Origin: JAGPUQ01 sp050179115
GTDB taxonomy: Bacteria > Pseudomonadota > Gammaproteobacteria > Pseudomonadales > Porticoccaceae
Assembly (NCBI GenBank): GCA_050179115.1
Contig: JBFXFL010000018.1
Coordinates: 1-50,076 of the forward strand
Length of the DNA stretch: 50,076 nucleotides
Direction: 5' to 3'
Below are positions 39,898-48,827 of this stretch, piece by piece. Numbering within the stretch: the first letter of the stretch is position 1; the number at the start of each line of letters is the position of its first letter. A model generated the notes under the pieces. The model was not told the origin of the DNA. It made no database searches and saw nothing but the letters and a program-made list of their open reading frames with translations. The position numbers were made by a program, and so were the translations under genes.

Positions 39898-40416
39898 TTG
39901 GATATCATCGACCAGAACGGCTTTCGCCCCAATGTGGGCATCGTGATCTGCGCCGCGGACGGCCGCGTGTTCTGGGCCAAACGCGTCGGCCACGACGCCT
40001 GGCAGTTTCCCCAGGGCGGTATCCACCGTGGCGAATCCCCGCGCGATGCGCTCTATCGCGAGTTGCACGAAGAGGTCGGGCTGGAGCCCGCGCATGTGGA
40101 GATCCTCGCGCAGACCCAGGGCTGGCTGCGCTACCGTCTGCCACGCCGTTATGTGCGTCGCACCAGCAAGAATCCGTGCGTCGGCCAGAAGCAAAAATGG
40201 TTTCTCCTGCGCCTGCTGGGCAGCGAATCCGACATCCGCCTCGATCACTGCGGGAAACCGGAGTTCGACGGCTGGCGCTGGGTGAGTTACTGGTACCCCA
40301 TCGGTCAGGTGATCGACTTCAAACGCGGAGTCTATCGTCAGGCACTGAAGGAACTGTCCGGCGCGCTGCCGGACCCGGCCAGCTCCCCTGCCGCGGCGGA
40401 TCATCACCATGCTTGA
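39898..40416 (+). CDS. rppH: RNA pyrophosphohydrolase RppH
   Basis: RppH removes pyrophosphate from the 5' end of mRNA and starts its decay. The 172-residue protein has IIDQNGFRPNVGIVIC at the start, the Nudix box GGIHRGESPRDALYRELHEEVGL (split as G-x5-E-x7-R-E-x2-E-E-x-G-L), VGQKQKWFLLRLL, and EFDGWRWVSYWYPIGQVIDFKR, all close to E. coli RppH. No ATG suits the N-terminus; the TTG at 39898 gives a family-like start two residues before it. TTG 39829 or GTG 39832 would add an unconserved stretch. Its end overlaps ptsP by 8 bases. Confidence 0.93.
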   Translation: MDIIDQNGFRPNVGIVICAADGRVFWAKRVGHDAWQFPQGGIHRGESPRDALYRELHEEVGLEPAHVEILAQTQGWLRYRLPRRYVRRTSKNPCVGQKQKWFLLRLLGSESDIRLDHCGKPEFDGWRWVSYWYPIGQVIDFKRGVYRQALKELSGALPDPASSPAAADHHHA

Positions 40417-42703
40417 GCCCCTGCGCCGCATCGTCCAGGAAGTCAACGCTGCGCGGGATTTTTCCGCCGTCCTGGAAATCATCGTCGAGCGCGTGAAGCA
40501 TGCCATGAACACCGGCATGTGCTCGGTCTATCTCCTCGACCCGGCCAGCAAACGCTATGTGCTCTCGGCTACCCGCGGCCTGTTGCCCGAGTCGGTGGGC
40601 AAGGTCGCCATGACGCCGGACGAGGGCCTGGTGGGGTTGGTCGCCAGCCGCGCCGAGCCGGTCAACCTGGAGCACGCCGAAACCCACCCCCGCTTCGCCT
40701 ATTTCCCGGAAACCGGCGAAGAAAAATTCAGCTCCTTTCTCGGCGCCCCCATCATTCACCAGCGGGAGGTGCTGGGCGTACTGGTGGTCCAGCAGCAAGA
40801 GCGACGCCGCTTCGACGAAAGCGAGGAGGCGTTCCTGGTCACCATCTCGGCGCAACTGGCCGGGGTCATCGCCCACGCCCAAGCCACCGGCGAGCTGGCG
40901 CGCACCACATCACCGGAAGCCGACGCGGGTCCGGCCAACATCTACGCCGGTATCGCCAGCGCTCCGGGCGTAGGTATCGGCCACGCCGTGGTGGTCTCGT
41001 CGCCGGCTGACCTCTACGCGGTACCCAAGCGGCGCACCGCGGATCCCGAAGCGGAGCTTGAGCTATTCCGTCACGCCCTGGAACGCACCCAGGCCGATGT
41101 GCACAGCACCAAGAACGACCTCAAGGGCATCCTCAGCACCCAAGAGCTGGAAATGTTCGACGTCTACCTCCGCATGCTCGAGGACAACTCCCTCGGTGGC
41201 GAGGTCATCACGTTGATCCGGGAAGGCTTTACGGCCCAGAGCGCCTGGAGCCAGGTCATCATCGAACACATCCGCACCTTCACGCGAATGGAGAGCGAAT
41301 ACCTCCGCGAGCGCGCCTCCGATGTGCGCGATCTGGGCCGGCGCGTACTGGAACACTTGCAGCAGACCGCGCGGCCAGTCCAGGTCTACCCGGAAAACAC
41401 CATTCTGATCGGCGAGGATCTGACTGCGACGCATCTTGCAGCGGTGCCGTTCGACAACATCCGCGCCATGGTCTCGGTGCGCGGTTCACACAACTCCCAC
41501 ATGGCGATCATCGGTCGGTCCATGGGCATTCCCACCGTCATGGGCGCCGTGGATCTGCCCTGGGCGGATCTCGAAGGCGAGTTGGTGATTGTCGACGGTC
41601 ACATGGGCCACATCCTGATCAACCCCAGCCCCGAGGTGGAGCGCGCCTATCAGGAGGTATTACGCAAGGAGCAGGATCTCGCCTCTGATCTGCTCGCCAC
41701 ACGCGACGAACCCAGCGTCACGGCGAGCGGCGATACGATCTCGCTGTGGGTCAACACCGGCCTGCGTGTCGATACCAAGCTGTCGCTGGAGATGGGCGCC
41801 GCCGGGGTGGGGCTCTACCGCACCGAAATCCCCTTCTTTCTTCAGGAGCGATTCCCTTCCGAGGAAGAGCAGCGGGTCATCTACCGGGATCAGCTCACCA
41901 TGTATGCGCCGCGCCCGGTCACCATGCGCACCCTCGACATCGGCGGCGACAAGGCGCTGCCCTACTTCCCGATCAAGGAGGAAAACCCGTTTCTGGGCTG
42001 GCGCGGAATCCGTGTCACCCTCGACCACCCGGAGATTTTCCTGGCCCAGGTGCGCGCCATGATGCGTGCCAGCGAGGGTATCGATAATCTCCGCATCCTG
42101 CTGCCGATGATTTCCTGCGTGCAGGAAGTCGACAGCTCCCTGACGCTGATAAACCGGGTGTACACCGAACTTACCGTGGAAGAAGGCTATCGCATCCGGA
42201 TGCCCAAGGTGGGCGTCATGATCGAGGTACCGGCGGCCGTCTATCAGGCGCGGGAGCTGGCGCGGCGGGTCGACTTCCTCTCCGTGGGCACCAATGACCT
42301 CACCCAGTATCTGCTCGCCGTGGACCGCAACAATCCCCGCGTGGCGGCGCTCTATCACGCCTATCACCCGGCGCTGCTGAAGGCGCTGCGCGACATCGTT
42401 CGGGACGCCGCGGCGATGAACCGGGAGGTGAGCGTATGCGGCGAAATGGCCGGCGATCCCCTGGGCGCGGTGCTGCTGGTGGGTCTCGGCTATCGCACCC
42501 TCTCCATGAGCGCTTCCAACCTGCTCCGCGTCAAGGCGGTGCTCCGGCAACTGAAGACCGCCGAAATGACAGCCATCGCCGCGCGCGTCTGCGAACTGCC
42601 GGACGCCAACGACGTCAAGGCGGAATTGCAGCGCACGCTCGACCGCCCGGGGATATCCCGTCTCATTCACAGCGACCGCCCCGTGCCGGCCAAGCGGCAC
42701 TGA
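40409..42703 (+). CDS. ptsP: PtsP, phosphoenolpyruvate-protein phosphotransferase (EI-Ntr)
   Basis: PtsP is enzyme I of the nitrogen-related phosphotransfer chain, moving phosphate from PEP to NPr. The 764-residue protein has a GAF domain (about 1-165), the EI N-terminal domain with the phospho-His in RGSHNSHMAII near residue 360-370, a PEP-binding TIM barrel (about 430-720) with MRTLDIGGDKALPYFP, LPMISCVQEVDS, GVMIEVPAAV, VDFLSVGTNDLTQYLLAVDRNN and the active Cys in VSVCGEMAGDP. Length and order are standard. It overlaps rppH, as in many gammaproteobacteria. Confidence 0.96.
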   Translation: MLEPLRRIVQEVNAARDFSAVLEIIVERVKHAMNTGMCSVYLLDPASKRYVLSATRGLLPESVGKVAMTPDEGLVGLVASRAEPVNLEHAETHPRFAYFPETGEEKFSSFLGAPIIHQREVLGVLVVQQQERRRFDESEEAFLVTISAQLAGVIAHAQATGELARTTSPEADAGPANIYAGIASAPGVGIGHAVVVSSPADLYAVPKRRTADPEAELELFRHALERTQADVHSTKNDLKGILSTQELEMFDVYLRMLEDNSLGGEVITLIREGFTAQSAWSQVIIEHIRTFTRMESEYLRERASDVRDLGRRVLEHLQQTARPVQVYPENTILIGEDLTATHLAAVPFDNIRAMVSVRGSHNSHMAIIGRSMGIPTVMGAVDLPWADLEGELVIVDGHMGHILINPSPEVERAYQEVLRKEQDLASDLLATRDEPSVTASGDTISLWVNTGLRVDTKLSLEMGAAGVGLYRTEIPFFLQERFPSEEEQRVIYRDQLTMYAPRPVTMRTLDIGGDKALPYFPIKEENPFLGWRGIRVTLDHPEIFLAQVRAMMRASEGIDNLRILLPMISCVQEVDSSLTLINRVYTELTVEEGYRIRMPKVGVMIEVPAAVYQARELARRVDFLSVGTNDLTQYLLAVDRNNPRVAALYHAYHPALLKALRDIVRDAAAMNREVSVCGEMAGDPLGAVLLVGLGYRTLSMSASNLLRVKAVLRQLKTAEMTAIAARVCELPDANDVKAELQRTLDRPGISRLIHSDRPVPAKRH

Positions 42704-42802
42704 AGCGCTCCACCCGACGGCCCGAACCGAAAACCTGGTGGCGGCGGGCAAAGGGCGCGCCCGGCCTTGCACCGGGTCGCGCCAGGGGCGCCGCAGCGTC
42801 CG

Positions 42803-43573
42803 TCAGATCATCAGACCCATGCGCATGGCGGCGTCGAGGCGTATCACCTCGCCGTTCATCATGCTGTTTTCCACGATGTGGCAGGCCATCTGGGCGAACT
42901 CGCTGGGCTTGCCGGCGCGCTTGGGAAAAGGCACCAGGTCGAGGATGCGCTGAAAACCCGCATCCCCGGTCTCCGCCCGCGCCAGCGGCGTGTCGAACAC
43001 CCCGGGACAGATGGTCACAACCCGGATGCCGTAAGGGGCGAGATCGCGCGCCATGGGCAGGGTCATGCCGATGACACCCGCCTTGGATGCCGCATAGGCC
43101 GTGTTCCCCACCGGTCCGTCGAAACCGAAGATCGAAGCCACGTTGACGAACACGCCGCGTTCGCCGTCCGCGGTCACCGGGGTCAGTCCGATCATGTCAG
43201 TGGCGGCGAGCCGACACACATCGAAGGTACCGGTGAGATTGATGTCCACCACCCGTTTGAAGCTCTCCAGGGGATGCGGTCCCTTGCTGCTGGTGATCTT
43301 GCGGCCGATGCCGGTGCCGGCCGCGTTGACCACGATGCGGGCGATGCCGAGCCGGCTGCGCACGGTCTGGAGCGCGGCGGCGACGCTGGTGTCATTGGCG
43401 ACATCCACCGGCACCGCGATACCGCCGACCTCGTCGGCGATCTGGCGGGCCAGATTCTCGTTGATATCCAGCACCGCGACGCGGGCGCCTTTTTCGGCCA
43501 GCATGCGGACGGTGGCGGCGCCCAGGCCGGAGGCCCCGCCGGTGACAATGGCAATGTGATCGTTGATTTCCAT
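42803..43573 (-). CDS. SDR family dehydrogenase (3-hydroxyacyl-CoA dehydrogenase-like)
   Basis: A 256-residue classical short-chain dehydrogenase. The NAD site is TGGASGLGAATVRML with acidic VLDINEN (Asp favours NAD over NADP); NAAGTGIG follows; the catalytic set is Asn/Ser in VNVASIFG and Tyr-x3-Lys in TAYAASKAG; and the PGVFDTPLA loop covers the substrate. The family resembles HSD17B10-type 3-hydroxyacyl-CoA dehydrogenases. By eye about half of its residues match the neighbour at 43610, so the pair is a tandem duplication. The substrate is unknown. Confidence 0.88.
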   Translation of the reverse strand: MEINDHIAIVTGGASGLGAATVRMLAEKGARVAVLDINENLARQIADEVGGIAVPVDVANDTSVAAALQTVRSRLGIARIVVNAAGTGIGRKITSSKGPHPLESFKRVVDINLTGTFDVCRLAATDMIGLTPVTADGERGVFVNVASIFGFDGPVGNTAYAASKAGVIGMTLPMARDLAPYGIRVVTICPGVFDTPLARAETGDAGFQRILDLVPFPKRAGKPSEFAQMACHIVENSMMNGEVIRLDAAMRMGLMI

Positions 43574-43609
43574 GAGATGTCCTCGATAGTGAAAACTGGG
43601 AGTGAAAAT

Positions 43610-44380
43610 TCAGGCGCGGTCGATGCCCATGCGAATCGCCGCATCGATGCGGATCATCTCGCCGTTCAGCATGGGGTTTTCGCAAATCTGCCGCACCAGG
43701 GCGCCGAACTCCAACGGCTTGCCCCAGCGCTTGGGAAAGGGAATGGTGGGAATGATGCTGTCGATCCAGGCCTGGGGAATGCCGGATGCGAGCGGCGTCT
43801 CGAACATGCCGGGCGCCACGGTGACGACCCGGATGCCATGGGGAGCGAGATCCCGCGCCATCGGCAGGGTCATGCCCTGCACCCCGGCCTTGGAGGCGGC
43901 ATAGGCGACCTGACCGATGGGCCCATCCTGGGCCACCACGGACGCGATATTGACGATCACGCCGCGCTCGCCGTCTTCGTTGAGGGGCGGCAGTTCGATC
44001 ATGGCCTGGGCCGCGAGCCGCGCGACATTGAAGGTGCCGGTGAGGTTGACCCGGATTACCCGTTCGAACTCTTCGAGGGGATGCGCACCCCTGGCGCCGG
44101 CGGTGCGGATCGCCACATCGATGCCGGCCGCATTGAGGACGATGCGCGGTGTACCGAGCTGAGCGCTCACCGCCGCGATGGCCGCCGCGACGCCGGGGCC
44201 GTCCACCACGTCGCAGCCGAGCGCAATGCCGCCCAGTTCCGCGGCCAGTTCGCGCGCCAGGTCGAGATTGCGATCGAGCAGCGCGCAACGCACGCCGGCG
44301 GCGCTCAATACCCGGGCTGCACCCGCGCCCAGCCCGGAAGCGCCCCCCGTGATCAGGGCCGTCAAACCTTCCACTTTCAC
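43610..44380 (-). CDS. SDR family dehydrogenase, tandem paralogue
   Basis: A 256-residue classical short-chain dehydrogenase, paralogous to the gene 36 bases downstream. NAD site TGGASGLGAGAARVL with LLDRNLD, then VLNAAGID, Ser in VNIASVVAQ, Tyr-x3-Lys in VAYAASKAG, and PGMFETPLA. The GTG at 44380 was chosen because AAGGAG lies 8 bases upstream; a second GTG two codons later is possible. The two copies share the LPMARDLAP and GEMIRIDAA-type blocks, yet differ in the substrate loop (GIPQAWIDSIIP here), so they may act on different hydroxyacyl substrates. Confidence 0.88.
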   Translation of the reverse strand: MKVEGLTALITGGASGLGAGAARVLSAAGVRCALLDRNLDLARELAAELGGIALGCDVVDGPGVAAAIAAVSAQLGTPRIVLNAAGIDVAIRTAGARGAHPLEEFERVIRVNLTGTFNVARLAAQAMIELPPLNEDGERGVIVNIASVVAQDGPIGQVAYAASKAGVQGMTLPMARDLAPHGIRVVTVAPGMFETPLASGIPQAWIDSIIPTIPFPKRWGKPLEFGALVRQICENPMLNGEMIRIDAAIRMGIDRA

Positions 44381-44629
44381 GATAATGTCTCCTTGCGGGT
44401 AATCGGTTGGGGTCGCCGGCAAGACTTGCGGCCTGCCACGCGGTCAGAATGGCTAACGGGCAGGATTGTAAGGGATTGAACCGTCGCCACGGCATGATCG
44501 GAGCGCATGAACGGGAACCCGGGGCAGCAGCGCCACCCTGGCGAATTCAACCGCAAGATCCGGAGTGTCGGGCGACCGGTTGGCGATCAGAGTAGACGCA
44601 TACCGCTTTGAGCCATTTTGGATAACGCC

Positions 44630-45796
44630 ATGAACATGACCGCCAGCACCTCACCTTCAACCGCAGAGCGCGCCGCACTGGCTGCCGCGGCAACGCAGAA
44701 CGACCCGCGCTGGACGGCGGTGATCGCCCGCGACCCTGCGGCGGACGGCAAATTCTTCTATTCGGTCAAAACCACCGGGGTTTACTGCCGACCCTCCTGC
44801 GGGGCGCGCCGCGCGCGCGCCGAGAACGTGCAGTTTCATGACAGGGTTGCGGATGCGCAGCGCGCCGGCTTTCGCGCCTGCCGGCGCTGCAAACCCGATC
44901 AGGCACCCCTGGCCGCACGGCACGCGGCGCTGGTCACCGAACTGTGCCGAATCATCGAGCAGGCCGAGCGCGAACCCAGCCTGGCCACGCTGGCGACCCA
45001 CGCCGGACTCAGCAGATTTCACGTTCAGCGCATTTTCAAGGCGATCACCGGGGTCACTCCCCGCGCGTACGCACTGGCACAGCGGGCCAATCGCGTGCGC
45101 GCCGCGCTCGCGCACGATAATACCGTCACCGCGGCCATCTACGGCGCCGGCTACAACTCCAGCGGGCGCTTCTACGCGCAAGCAAATCAGTTGCTGGGCA
45201 TGAAACCGACGGAGTACCGCCGCGGCGGCGCGAATACCGAAATCCGCTTCGCCATCGGCCAATGTTCGCTGGGCGCCATTCTGGTGGCGAGCAGCCTGCG
45301 TGGCCTGTGCGCCATCCTGCTCGGCGACGATCCGGACGCGCTCGCCGGGAATCTCCAGGACCGTTTCCCGCGCGCCACACTGGTCGGCGGTGACGCAGAT
45401 TTCGAGCAGGTCGTGGCCAGGGTAGTCGGTTTCGTGGAAGCACCTCGGCTGGGCCTTGAGCTGCCGCTCGATGTGCGCGGCACGGCCTTCCAGCAGCGTG
45501 TCTGGCAGGCCTTGCGGGAAATTCCCCCAGGCACCACGGCCAGCTACACCGAGATTGCCCAGCGCATCGGTGCTCCAAAATCTGCACGGGCGGTGGCGCA
45601 GGCCTGTGCCGCCAACCCGCTGGCGATCGCCATTCCCTGCCATCGGGTGGTGCGTACCGATGGCGCCTTGTCCGGTTATCGCTGGGGTGTCGAGCGCAAA
45701 CACAAACTGCTCCAGCGCGAGGCAAAGCAAGCAACTCGCTCAACCCACAGTGATGAGATCGGGCCCCATGGTTACCGAACGCTTGACGGCCGTTGA
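44630..45796 (+). CDS. ada: Ada, bifunctional alkylation-response regulator and methyltransferase
   Basis: Ada takes methyl groups from DNA phosphotriesters and O6-methylguanine and then activates repair genes. The 388-residue protein has the zinc/methyl-acceptor domain with Cys53, Cys57, Cys84 and Cys87 (VYCRPSCGARRA, FRACRRCKPD), an AraC-type helix-turn-helix (SRFHVQRIFKAITGVTPRAYA), and the methyltransferase domain with active Cys near 337 in IPCHRVVRTDG. All acceptor residues are present. ATG at 44630 or 44636. No ada box could be assigned with confidence in the 249-base gap upstream. The next gene starts inside its last codons. Confidence 0.96.
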   Translation: MNMTASTSPSTAERAALAAAATQNDPRWTAVIARDPAADGKFFYSVKTTGVYCRPSCGARRARAENVQFHDRVADAQRAGFRACRRCKPDQAPLAARHAALVTELCRIIEQAEREPSLATLATHAGLSRFHVQRIFKAITGVTPRAYALAQRANRVRAALAHDNTVTAAIYGAGYNSSGRFYAQANQLLGMKPTEYRRGGANTEIRFAIGQCSLGAILVASSLRGLCAILLGDDPDALAGNLQDRFPRATLVGGDADFEQVVARVVGFVEAPRLGLELPLDVRGTAFQQRVWQALREIPPGTTASYTEIAQRIGAPKSARAVAQACAANPLAIAIPCHRVVRTDGALSGYRWGVERKHKLLQREAKQATRSTHSDEIGPHGYRTLDGR

Positions 45797-46699
45797 TTGG
45801 CCGGTGATGGCCGACGCACTGAACCGTTGCGGCTACGCCCTGATCGAGCACTTGCTCACGCCCGAGGAGTGCGCGGCGATGCAGGCGTTGTATGGTGAAG
45901 ATAGCGGGTTCCGCGGCCAGGTAGTGATGGAACGCCACGGATATGGACGCGGGGAATACCGGTACTTCCGTTATCCGCTGCCGGGGCTGGTGAACGACCT
46001 GCGCACGCAGGCCTATGGGCATCTGGCGCCGCTTGCCAATCAATGGACTGCGACGCTCGGCAGCGAAATTCGCTACCCGCTGCACCATGCGGAATTCATC
46101 GCGCGCTGCCGTGCCGCGGAACAGACCAAACCGACGTGCCTGCTGCTGCGCTACGCGACGGACGATTACAACTGCTTGCACCAGGATATTTACGGAACGC
46201 AGGCTTTTCCCGTGCAGATGGCGATCCTGCTGTCCGAGCCGGAGCGGGATTTTACGGGCGGCGAGTTCATCTTTACCGAGCAGCGACCGCGCCGGCAATC
46301 GCGGGCCGAGGTGNNNNNNNNNNNNNNNNNNNNNNNNNNNNNNNNNNNNNNNNNNNNNNNNNNNNNNNNNNNNNNNNNNNNNNNNNNNNNNNNNNNNNNN
46401 NNNNNNNNNNNNNTATTTACGGAACGCAGGCTTTTCCCGTGCAGATGGCGATCCTGCTGTCCGAGCCGGAGCGGGATTTTACGGGCGGCGAGTTCATCTT
46501 TACCGAGCAGCGACCGCGCCGGCAATCGCGGGCCGAGGTGATACCCTTGCGACAGGGCGATGCCGTGATCTTTGCCGTGGGTCAACGGGCGATACAGGGA
46601 GCGCGCGGCACCTGCCTGGTCAACCATCGCCATGGCGTCAGCCGCGTGCGATCGGGACAGCGGCACACGCTCGGCATCATTTTTCACGATGCGCGCTAA
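45768..46699 (+). CDS. 2OG-Fe(II) oxygenase (COG3826-type), split by an assembly gap
   Basis: A 2-oxoglutarate/iron oxygenase, linked by family annotation (COG3826, Oxygenase-NA) to damaged DNA. The first 182 codons (45768-46313) run into 100 N; after the gap, 127 bases are repeated exactly (46187-46313 equals 46414-46540) before the frame continues to a stop at 46699. Merging the copies restores one 234-residue protein. The iron triad is His138 and Asp140 in CLHQDIYG and His213 in NHRHGVSRV, with Arg223 in SGQRHTLGI for 2-oxoglutarate. It overlaps ada by 29 bases and precedes alkA by 18, so it belongs to the alkylation-damage operon. The apparent frame break is artefactual. Confidence 0.85.
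46187..46540. repeat. 127-base contig-end duplication flanking a 100-N gap
   Basis: The 127 bases before the N run (46187-46313) are identical to the 127 bases after it (46414-46540). The N run (46314-46413) is exactly 100, the usual place-holder. A 127-base exact overlap is the size of a common de Bruijn k-mer, so the two contigs most likely overlap and no bases are missing. Confidence 0.9.
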
Positions 46700-46717
46700 G
46701 CTCCCTCTGGAGAAGCC

Positions 46718-47626
46718 ATGTCGTCGCGCCAGTCATGCACCCTGGCGCTACCCGAGAATTTTCGGGTGGCTGAAGTCCTCGATTTTCACGGTCGCGACAA
46801 GTTGGCGGTGGCGGAGCGCGTCGCTGGCAGCCGCTTGTCCAAGGGGTTGCTCTGGGATGGCAATGCGGCCTGCCTGACGCTTGAGTTCGGCGACGGCCGC
46901 GCCAAGGCGGAGCTGGCCATCGATAGCAGAACGCAGGTTCCGCGCGCTGCCCTTCAGCAACTCGTCCGCCGCATGCTGGGCCTGACCCAGAGCGTCGCGG
47001 CGTTCGAAACCCGCTACCGCACCCACTCCCGCATCGGGCCGCTCATCACCGTGCGGCCCGGCTTGCGCGTGCAGCAAACCGCGACGCCGTTTGAAGCCCT
47101 GGCCTGGGCGATCATCGGGCAGCAAATCAGTCTCGCCGCTGCAATTTCGATACGGCGCCGGCTGATTGAAACCATCGGTGTGCGCCATTCCAGCGGACTG
47201 GCCTGTTTTCCCGACGCCGACTGCTTGTCCGCACTCGGCGAAGCGGAGTTGCGCCAGGCCGGCCTGGCGCAGGGCAAGGCGCGGACGCTTCAGCTGCTGA
47301 GTCGCGAGGTGGTGGCGGATCGTCTGCCGCTGTCGGCCTGGCTGGTCACGCAGCCCATCGAGACGATTCGCGAAGAGTTGCTGAAGCTGCCCGGCATCGG
47401 CCCCTGGACGGTCAGCTACGCCCTGCTGCGCGGATTCGGCTGGCTCGACGGTTCGCTGCACGGCGACGTCGCGGTGCGTCGGCAATTGCAACGGCTGCTC
47501 GGTACCCCGGAAAAACCCGACGCAGACTTCACCCGCGCGTGGCTCGCGGAATTCTCACCCTGGCGCGCGCTGGTCGCCGCGCACCTGTGGTCGCTTCCCC
47601 CGTGCGCGGAACCCATGCCCGAATGA
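46718..47626 (+). CDS. alkA: DNA-3-methyladenine glycosylase II AlkA
   Basis: AlkA removes alkylated bases from DNA. The 302-residue protein has the AlkA N-terminal domain (about 1-105), then the helix-hairpin-helix glycosylase core with FEALAWAIIGQQISLAAAISIRRRL, the hairpin LPGIGPWTVSYALLRGFG, and the catalytic Asp250 in GDVAVRRQL. Length is close to E. coli AlkA. CTGGAGAAGCC precedes the ATG. It is the third gene of an ada-oxygenase-alkA set and should be induced by methylated Ada. Confidence 0.95.
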   Translation: MSSRQSCTLALPENFRVAEVLDFHGRDKLAVAERVAGSRLSKGLLWDGNAACLTLEFGDGRAKAELAIDSRTQVPRAALQQLVRRMLGLTQSVAAFETRYRTHSRIGPLITVRPGLRVQQTATPFEALAWAIIGQQISLAAAISIRRRLIETIGVRHSSGLACFPDADCLSALGEAELRQAGLAQGKARTLQLLSREVVADRLPLSAWLVTQPIETIREELLKLPGIGPWTVSYALLRGFGWLDGSLHGDVAVRRQLQRLLGTPEKPDADFTRAWLAEFSPWRALVAAHLWSLPPCAEPMPE

Positions 47627-47660
47627 CCGGTGGCAACGCATCCTTGACGCGACGCAGCCG

Positions 47661-48827
47661 CTATTTTCTGGGCTCGGGAAACAACATGCCGAAAATCGTC
47701 TGGTAAGCATCGTCGTTGGCGAGGCCCATGATCATCCCCGCGCGCGCATCGCGGAAATAACGCTCGAACGGCAACCGGGCCGCGAAGGCCGTGCCGCCGA
47801 ACATCGTCATCAATTCCTGGGTGACGAAGACCGCCGCTTCGGAGCAGGTAACCTTGGCCTGCAGGTAGGGCAGCGGTGCCTGCACACGGCCGGCGTCGCC
47901 GGCGGCGGCTGCCACATGCAGCAGGGCCCGGGCGGCTTCGATGCGGGCACTCAGTTCCGCCATGCGCCGCTGGTTGATGGCGCTGTCGAGGCGGCGCGCG
48001 CCGCTGGGGTAGCGTTTCGCGGCTTCCACGCAGGCAATTTCATAGGCGCCGGCCGCCACTCCCAGATAGGCGGCGCCATAGGTCAGCGCCACCACCGGCA
48101 TCATCACCGCGCCGAGGTATTTGAGCCCCGCGTGCTCGTCGCCGATGCGATTGGCTTCCGGCACCAGGCCGCTGAAGCGCATCGGCATGCTGTTGTTGCC
48201 GCGCATGCCGAGCCCGTGCCAGGGCTCCAGGGTCTGCCAGTCGATCTTGTCGGCCTCCACCAGCAGCGCGGTGAGCTGGCCGGGCTTGGCGTCGGTACCT
48301 ACCCGGCAGAGCATGAAGTAATGGGTGGCCTCTCCCGCCGAGGTCACATAGGACTTGCGGATACCATCGAGACGATAGCCCTCCGGGATTTTCTCGACGG
48401 CGGAAAGCTGCATGCCGGGCACCCAGTCGTCGCCCTTGCCCGAGGTCTCGCCGCCGGCGACCGTGCAGAACACCTTGCCATCGACAATGCCCTTGAGAAC
48501 GCCCTGGCGTTGCATGTCGCTCGGCATGCGGCTGATCAGTTCGGACGCCTCCACATGCATCTTGTAGCACATGCCGGTGGACGGACACTTCCGGGCAATT
48601 TCCTCGACCACCAGGCAGGTGGTCAACAGGTCGGCGCCGACACCGCCGTCGGCGGCGCTCACGCGCAGCTTCCACAGTCCGGCATCGCGCAGCGCGGCGA
48701 GGGACTGGCGCGGAAAGGCGCGCTCGCTGTCGGTGGCGGCGGCGTGCGGGCCCACCTCGCGGGTGGCGATCTCGCGAGCGGTGTCGCGCCAGCGTTGTTG
48801 TTGTTCGGTGAGCGGCAGATAGGTCAT
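47661..48827 (-). CDS. Acyl-CoA dehydrogenase family protein
   Basis: A 388-residue FAD flavoprotein of the acyl-CoA dehydrogenase family. Marks: the N-terminal helices (LTEQQQRWRDTAREIATREVGP), LRVSAADGGVGADLLTTCLVVEEIARKCPSTGM, the FAD-contact strand CTVAGGETSGKGDD, LEPWHGLGMRGNNSMPMRFSGL, and a helical C-terminal domain ending with LPFERYFRDARAGMIMGLANDD, the tail that holds the adenine of FAD. The catalytic Glu could not be assigned by eye. GAGGATTCC precedes the ATG. The MFS gene upstream ends inside its start (ATGA), so the two are co-translated. Confidence 0.9.
   Translation of the reverse strand: MTYLPLTEQQQRWRDTAREIATREVGPHAAATDSERAFPRQSLAALRDAGLWKLRVSAADGGVGADLLTTCLVVEEIARKCPSTGMCYKMHVEASELISRMPSDMQRQGVLKGIVDGKVFCTVAGGETSGKGDDWVPGMQLSAVEKIPEGYRLDGIRKSYVTSAGEATHYFMLCRVGTDAKPGQLTALLVEADKIDWQTLEPWHGLGMRGNNSMPMRFSGLVPEANRIGDEHAGLKYLGAVMMPVVALTYGAAYLGVAAGAYEIACVEAAKRYPSGARRLDSAINQRRMAELSARIEAARALLHVAAAAGDAGRVQAPLPYLQAKVTCSEAAVFVTQELMTMFGGTAFAARLPFERYFRDARAGMIMGLANDDAYQTIFGMLFPEPRK

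Noticed and set aside
44381..44629. Ada-box upstream of ada
   Set aside because: A GAGCGCAT stretch is only partly similar to the AAAGCGCA box and has no promoter in register; not enough to call.
45768..46699. Oxygenase as a pseudogene with a frameshift
   Set aside because: The frame change is explained by the duplicated 127 bases plus 100 N; merging the copies restores one frame.
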